63,591 nt of DNA from Elusimicrobiota bacterium. GTDB lineage: Bacteria > Elusimicrobiota > Elusimicrobia > UBA1565 > UBA9628. How positions within the stretch are numbered: position 1 is the stretch's first letter; every line of letters starts with the position of its first letter. Both the position numbers and the translations under genes were made by a program. The stretch is from NCBI GenBank assembly GCA_016182905.1, contig JACPFR010000001.1, forward strand, positions 1 to 63,591, written 5' to 3'. The notes beneath the pieces were generated by a model. It was given only the letters and a program-made list of their open reading frames with translations. It was not told where the DNA came from and searched no databases. Positions 59,633-63,591 of the stretch are shown one piece after another.

Positions 59633-61228
59633 TTATCGCCAGTGCTTGACGGGGCGGTTCGCGTCGGCGGCGACGTCGTCCTGGTACATCTTGGCCAGCT
59701 CCTCCCAGGCGATCTGGTCGGCGGGACGGGCGGGCGCGGGGCGCGGCGGGGCGGGAGGCGCGGCGTTGGCCGCCTTCTCCAGGGCCTTGCCGAGGCGCGC
59801 GGTGTCGGCGCTCAGGCGTCCGAAGAACGGGTGGGCCGAGGCCTCCTTCAGGTAGATCTCCGAGGCGTGGTCGGGCTCGGCCGCGATCCGCTCCATCAGG
59901 CCGGAGACCTCGCGCACGATGGACTCGGCGTTGACGACCTCGTTCTGGTAGTGGGCCTCGAGGTCGGACATCTCCTTGCGCAGCAGCTCGAAGCGCCGCG
60001 CGGGGATGCCGTGGTCGCGGGAGAAATGGTCCAGCACCGGCAGCCAGGTCTTCTGCGAGGCCAGGTTGCGGCGGGCGCGCTCGACCTCGAGCTCGGCGGC
60101 GGCCTTGCGCGCGCGCAAGGTCGCCAGCGGGTCGGCCATCTCCTGCTGGCCGAAGGTCACCGCGTAGTAGGGCAGGCGCATCTTCAGGTTCGACAGATAG
60201 TGGGCCGGGTCAGACAGGTAGTTCCAGGCGCCGGCTTCCTCGAAGCGCCCGTCGAGCTCGTGGTCGATCGCCCAGCCGACGAGGCGGGCCAAGGTCTCGT
60301 TGAGCTCGTGGTAGTGGAACGCGAGGTAGAGGTTCTCCTTCGCGGCGCGGCCGTACCAGAGGCCGTGGCCGAGGAGCTCGTGGCCGATGATCGAGGGCAG
60401 GGACTCGCGCATGAAGTCGGGGTCGCCGTCGACGTAGTGGCGGTTGAGGCGGATCTCGGCGTAGCCCTCCTGGCGCCAGTCGGTGTAGGCCTGGGCGGCG
60501 TAGAAGCGCTTGCGGCCGTCGACGAGGTAGAGCTGGGAGTCGGGGAAGTCCTCGAAATGCACGACCGCCGTCAGGCCCTCGGCGAGGAACTCCTCGGCGT
60601 AGCGGCGGCCGGTCGGGGTGTCGAGCAGGCGCTTGAAGGAGTCCTCGAGGGCCTTCTTCTCGTCGGGGCGGCCGCGGTCGTCGAGGCGCACGCGCTCGAG
60701 CATGCGCGTCAGCAGCGGCCGGGAGTCCGGCCCCGGGGTCAGCTTGGCGCCGTCGCCGGCGGGAGGCACGACGGGCTCGTCGCTGATGGCGGCGGCCGAC
60801 ATGAAATTCCGCTCGAGCGCGCCGACGCCGGCTTCGCCGTTCAGCTCCGCGAGCTTGGCGGACTGGGCGCCGTGCTCGCGCAGGCTGTCGATGACCTTCG
60901 CGCGGTTATGGACGAGCGGCTTGGCGGCGGCGAGAGCCTTGGGGGCGAGGGCGACGGGAAGGGCGGGGAGCGCGGCGGCGGCCTTGACCGGCGCCATCGT
61001 CGGAGAGGGGATCGGGACCGCGTTATGAGGGATCTGGGCCGCCGCCGACAGGCCCGGGCTCCAGGGGCTCAGGGCGAGGGGGAAGGTCTGCGCGAGAGGG
61101 GCGATCGTCGCCGCCGACGCGGTGAGGCCGGGGCGGGGGGAAAGCGGGACTTCGAGCGTGACGCGCTGAGCCGCCGCGTCGAGCGCGGCGGCCGCCAGGA
61201 GCAGGGCCGTCAGGAGACTGCGTTTCAT
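59633..61228 (-). CDS. Exported putative metallopeptidase with HELLGH motif (paralogue A)
   Basis: 531 aa. Signal peptide MKRSLLTALLLAAAALDAAA; a Pro/Ala-rich low-complexity stretch (~25-110); then a conserved part. IIGHELLGHGLW places HELLGH at residues 283-288: His-Glu-x-x-x-His spacing as in the M49 dipeptidyl-peptidase III zinc site, not the usual HExxH. A second acidic/His region, HYHELNETLARLVGWAIDHE, follows about 20 residues later and may give the third ligand. The last residues LAKMYQDDVAADANRPVKHW echo the C-terminus of the other paralogue. AGAGGA precedes the ATG. It probably acts in the periplasm or outside. Overall similarity to M49 is not apparent, so peptidase function is inferred from the motif. 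Confidence 0.8.
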   Translation of the reverse strand: MKRSLLTALLLAAAALDAAAQRVTLEVPLSPRPGLTASAATIAPLAQTFPLALSPWSPGLSAAAQIPHNAVPIPSPTMAPVKAAAALPALPVALAPKALAAAKPLVHNRAKVIDSLREHGAQSAKLAELNGEAGVGALERNFMSAAAISDEPVVPPAGDGAKLTPGPDSRPLLTRMLERVRLDDRGRPDEKKALEDSFKRLLDTPTGRRYAEEFLAEGLTAVVHFEDFPDSQLYLVDGRKRFYAAQAYTDWRQEGYAEIRLNRHYVDGDPDFMRESLPSIIGHELLGHGLWYGRAAKENLYLAFHYHELNETLARLVGWAIDHELDGRFEEAGAWNYLSDPAHYLSNLKMRLPYYAVTFGQQEMADPLATLRARKAAAELEVERARRNLASQKTWLPVLDHFSRDHGIPARRFELLRKEMSDLEAHYQNEVVNAESIVREVSGLMERIAAEPDHASEIYLKEASAHPFFGRLSADTARLGKALEKAANAAPPAPPRPAPARPADQIAWEELAKMYQDDVAADANRPVKHWR

Positions 61229-61288
61229 TCCTCTGATAGAGTGTACGGGTGCGCGTCCGCCCCGCCCAGGGCCCTCGGGTCCCCCGGG

Positions 61289-61840
61289 CTAGGTCTTCCG
61301 GCCGGGCGATTTCACGGTCTTTAGGAACGCCTCCCAGGCCTTCTCGCCGCGGCGTTCCCTATCGGGGGCCGGGGACTCCCGGGCGTACGACAGGACGGCG
61401 AATCGGCCTTTGGACGCGGGCAAAATGAGGAATATCTCCCGCCCCAGCACCTGCTGCCGGCCCGAGGGGATGTGGGGGTCGCCCAGGTTGACCGGAAAGC
61501 CGCGCTGATGGAGGTCCACCCGGCGGCGCGCGACGGTCCGCTCGCCGGCCTTCTCGGGCGGACGGCCCATGGTCGAGGCGGCGGCCCCGGAGAGGAAGGC
61601 GGCGGGGTCGGCGTAGGCGCTTCCCGGGGCGCCGAAGACGCGGACGACGATCCGGTCCTCGCCCGAGACGAAGGCCGAGACGGGGTCGGCGCCGTTGGCG
61701 TAGTGCTCCGGCCGCCAGCCCTTCGGAGCCGAGAAGCGGACGACGGCGGAGATCGCTTTCGCCGGGGACGGCGCCGTGCGCTCCGCGGCCCAGGAGGGCG
61801 CCGCGAGGGTGAGAAGGACGGCCAGAAAAGGTCGGGACAT
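61289..61840 (-). CDS. Small exported protein of unknown function
   Basis: 183 aa. Signal peptide MSRPFLAVLLTLAAPSWAAE. The mature protein has a VVRFSAPKGWRPEHYANG opening, an IVVRVFGAPGS strand and a central EIFLILPASKGRFAVLSYAR strand pair, and ends in a basic tail; the arrangement resembles small single-domain periplasmic proteins that follow 'f..P.gW...' in many genomes. No catalytic motif. It lies between the two HELLGH paralogues, in the same direction, 34 and 60 bases from them, and probably belongs to their operon. Confidence 0.75.
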   Translation of the reverse strand: MSRPFLAVLLTLAAPSWAAERTAPSPAKAISAVVRFSAPKGWRPEHYANGADPVSAFVSGEDRIVVRVFGAPGSAYADPAAFLSGAAASTMGRPPEKAGERTVARRRVDLHQRGFPVNLGDPHIPSGRQQVLGREIFLILPASKGRFAVLSYARESPAPDRERRGEKAWEAFLKTVKSPGRKT

Positions 61841-61874
61841 GGGGTCTCTCGGGCCCAGTATAGCCGGGCGTCCG

Positions 61875-63422
61875 TCAGCGCGCCAGGGGCCAGTGGTCCG
61901 GGTTCTCGACGAGGTCCTTGCGGTACATCTCGGCGATCTGCGCGGCGTCCAGGTCCTCCGCGTCGCGCGGGCGCGGCTTCGGGGCGCGGACGACCGCCGC
62001 CTTCAGGCGCTCGCCGAGGGCGCGGGTGCGCGCGCTTTCCTCGGCGAAGAACGGGTCGGCCAGCCGCTTCGCGGTCTCGGCGAAGCTCGCCTTCTCCTCC
62101 GGGGACTCGAGCGCCGCGGACGCGGCCAGCAGCTCGCGGCGGACGGCGAGCAGGCGCTCGCGCTCGACGGCCCTTTCCTCCGGGGACGCCGCGTTCTTGA
62201 GCTCGGAGCGGACCAAGGCGAGGCGGCGCGAATCCACGCCGTGCTCGAACTTGAAGTGGTCGATGATCTTGTCCCAGTCCCGGGCGGCGTCGGCGGCGCG
62301 GGCGTCGAAGAGCTCGAGGGCGGCCTCGACGCGGGCAAGGCGCTCTTGGAGGGCGCGGGCCGGCGCGGCCGCCTCCTCCGCGGAGAAGGTCTTCGCGTAA
62401 TAGCCGCCGGCGAGGTGCATCTCGCGGTGGTAGCGCTCGGGGTCCTCGAGCCAGCGCCACAGGTGGGCGTCGCGCGGGACCTCGCCGAGCTCGGCGGCGA
62501 CCAGCCAGCCGACGACGCCGGCGTTGAGCTCGTCCCCGCGCCAGCGGTTCCAGGCGGACTCGAGGCCCGCCGCCTCGGCCCGGGCCGCGCCGAGGGAGTG
62601 GCCGAGCAGCTCGTGGCCGAGCGTCGCGGGCAGGTCCAGGAGCTGATAGGCCGTGTCGACGCGCAGGTAATCGCGGTTGAGCTTGACCCAGGCCCCGGCC
62701 GGGCCGTGCGAGGCCGTGCCGCCGTAGCCGGACAGGGACCGGCGCCCGCCGCGCTCGACGAGGACGCTGTTCTCCATCGCCGCGAAGGAGACGCGGACCG
62801 TCAGGCCGCGGCGGACGAACTCGGCGGCGAGCTCGCGCGCGGTCGGGCTCTCGAGCAGGCGGCGGACGGCCATGTCGAGCGCCTCGCGCGCGAAAGGGTC
62901 GCCCCCGTCGTCGAGGACGAGGCGTGCGCGCAGGCTCGCGGCGAGCGGGTCGGCCGGGGCGGCGGGGCCGGGGACGGGCACGCCCTCGGGAGAAGGGGGC
63001 TTCGCGAACTCCTCGTCGCCGAGCTCGGGCGACAGCGAGCGCAGGAACCAGCGGTCCTCGAGCGACATCAGGGACGAGCGCAGGGCGGCCAGGGCCCTGG
63101 CCTCGGCCTTGTCGGCGCCGGTGGCGCGGCCCTCGCGCGCGGCGGCGCGCAGGGCGTCGAGGCGCGCGGCCACCCGGGACCGGACGAGCCGCGTGCCCTC
63201 CTCGAGCGGCACCGCCTCGTCGGGGCCGTCGTCGCCCAGGGGGCGGATCTTGACGAGACGGTCGCCCACGATCACGAAAGGGCCCCCGGGGGCGCTCAGG
63301 AGGTCGCCCGCCTCGGCCTCGGACAGCCCGGCGCCGCCGACCGAGAACGGGACGGTCGAGACGAGGGGCACGGCCGCGGCGGCGGGGGCCGCCAGGGCGA
63401 GCAGGAGCGACAGGACGCGCAT
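61875..63422 (-). CDS. Exported putative metallopeptidase with HELLGH motif (paralogue B)
   Basis: 515 aa. Signal peptide MRVLSLLLALAAPAAAAVP. The conserved part has LPATLGHELLGHSLGAARAE with HELLGH at residues 270-275, then GDELNAGVVGWLVAAELGE, matching the HELNETLARLVGWAIDHELD segment of paralogue A. Both share a [LM]xxxARxxA-rich helical region, WxxxxDHFxxxHGxxxRR (DWDKIIDHFKFEHGVDSRRL here; LPVLDHFSRDHGIPARRFEL in A) and an end [LI]A[KE]MY. It lacks the long Pro/Ala stretch of A, and has instead an N-terminal region with VIVGDRLVKIRPLGDDGP. It is first in a three-gene minus-strand group. Peptidase activity is inferred. Confidence 0.8.
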   Translation of the reverse strand: MRVLSLLLALAAPAAAAVPLVSTVPFSVGGAGLSEAEAGDLLSAPGGPFVIVGDRLVKIRPLGDDGPDEAVPLEEGTRLVRSRVAARLDALRAAAREGRATGADKAEARALAALRSSLMSLEDRWFLRSLSPELGDEEFAKPPSPEGVPVPGPAAPADPLAASLRARLVLDDGGDPFAREALDMAVRRLLESPTARELAAEFVRRGLTVRVSFAAMENSVLVERGGRRSLSGYGGTASHGPAGAWVKLNRDYLRVDTAYQLLDLPATLGHELLGHSLGAARAEAAGLESAWNRWRGDELNAGVVGWLVAAELGEVPRDAHLWRWLEDPERYHREMHLAGGYYAKTFSAEEAAAPARALQERLARVEAALELFDARAADAARDWDKIIDHFKFEHGVDSRRLALVRSELKNAASPEERAVERERLLAVRRELLAASAALESPEEKASFAETAKRLADPFFAEESARTRALGERLKAAVVRAPKPRPRDAEDLDAAQIAEMYRKDLVENPDHWPLAR

Positions 63423-63591
63423 GAAGCGATGCTAGCCTAAGCGGGCCGCCCCGGATAGGGCCCTAGGAGCCTGAGCAATTAGTCGGGCCGCCACACTGCA
63501 GCGGCATTTGCCCCCCAACGGAATGGCCGCCCCCGCGGGGGGCGGCCAGGATCGTCGCCTTCGGCGCCGATCTGAGAAAGGGCTGCTCACC
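63423..63591. other. Non-coding right edge with a strong GC hairpin
   Basis: GGCCGCCCCC (63525-63534), loop GCG, GGGGGCGGCC (63538-63547) is a perfect 10-bp stem. No T-run follows on either strand. The 5' region of the minus-strand gene starting at 63422 lies here, so the hairpin could be an untranslated-leader structure or the end of a gene beyond the window. I see no tRNA, known riboswitch or open reading frame in the rest. Confidence 0.6.

Noticed and set aside
60365-60382. Classical HExxH zincin motif in the minus-strand proteins
   Set aside because: The spacing is HELLGH (three residues between Glu and His), so it is not HExxH; described instead as an M49-like motif.
63423-63591. Structured RNA gene (tmRNA, RNase P or cobalamin riboswitch) at the right edge
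   Set aside because: Only a GC hairpin is visible; none of the conserved motifs of these RNAs could be placed on either strand.

Overview
The window is high-GC, densely packed bacterial DNA. Gene content points to a Gram-negative-type, poorly cultured lineage. My best guess is Elusimicrobiota or a related candidate phylum, because of the giant exported proteins built of Ig-like modules with a recurring YWNG signature, the FlgD-like C-terminal domain and the many exported proteins of unknown family. This is inference from style of gene content; no 16S or other marker is present. Many genes overlap their neighbours by 1-4 bases (TGATG, ATGA, TTGA), so long co-translated operons are likely.

Left part (1-13.3 kb, plus strand): a cut-off Pro/Ala-rich protein, a DnaA-like AAA+ ATPase without a DNA-binding domain, an orphan GAF histidine kinase, a lipoprotein whose signal peptide lies inside an intergenic-type palindrome, then comM, a small TPR protein, an XRE regulator and dprA (a natural-transformation group), then topA (with a perfect consensus promoter inside dprA), a XerC/D recombinase and a UBA-like-domain protein. 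A perfect 26-bp-arm hairpin precedes purA (13.35-14.64 kb). A compositionally different nucleotidyltransferase plus small partner pair follows.

Centre (15.4-54 kb): a textbook promoter (TTGACA-N16-TATACT) leads directly into a GEMM-type (c-di-GMP-I) riboswitch, followed by a small exported membrane protein, an exported HEAT-repeat protein, and one uninterrupted 33.8-kb gene for an 11,262-residue exported protein. That protein has, in order, a signal peptide, a propeller-like head, TIG-like domains, about 45 Ig-like modules, about 17 Big_1-like modules, 8 modules of an apparently separate QGDxNV family with Asp-rich loops, four short inserted modules, an FN3-like domain and a FlgD-like C-terminal domain. 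A second exported HEAT-repeat protein and a CHASE2-adenylate cyclase follow. The likely logic is second-messenger control of a giant surface or adhesion protein.

Right part (54-63.6 kb): a DUF3307 membrane protein, an acetyl-CoA acetyltransferase, hutH, hutU and yajQ on the plus strand; hutU-yajQ is bracketed by a perfect 31-bp inverted repeat. On the minus strand is a three-gene group with two paralogous exported proteins carrying a HELLGH zinc-site motif and a small exported protein between them. No tRNA, rRNA, CRISPR array or transposase gene was found. The only gene-free stretches are short (under 200 bases) and are described below.
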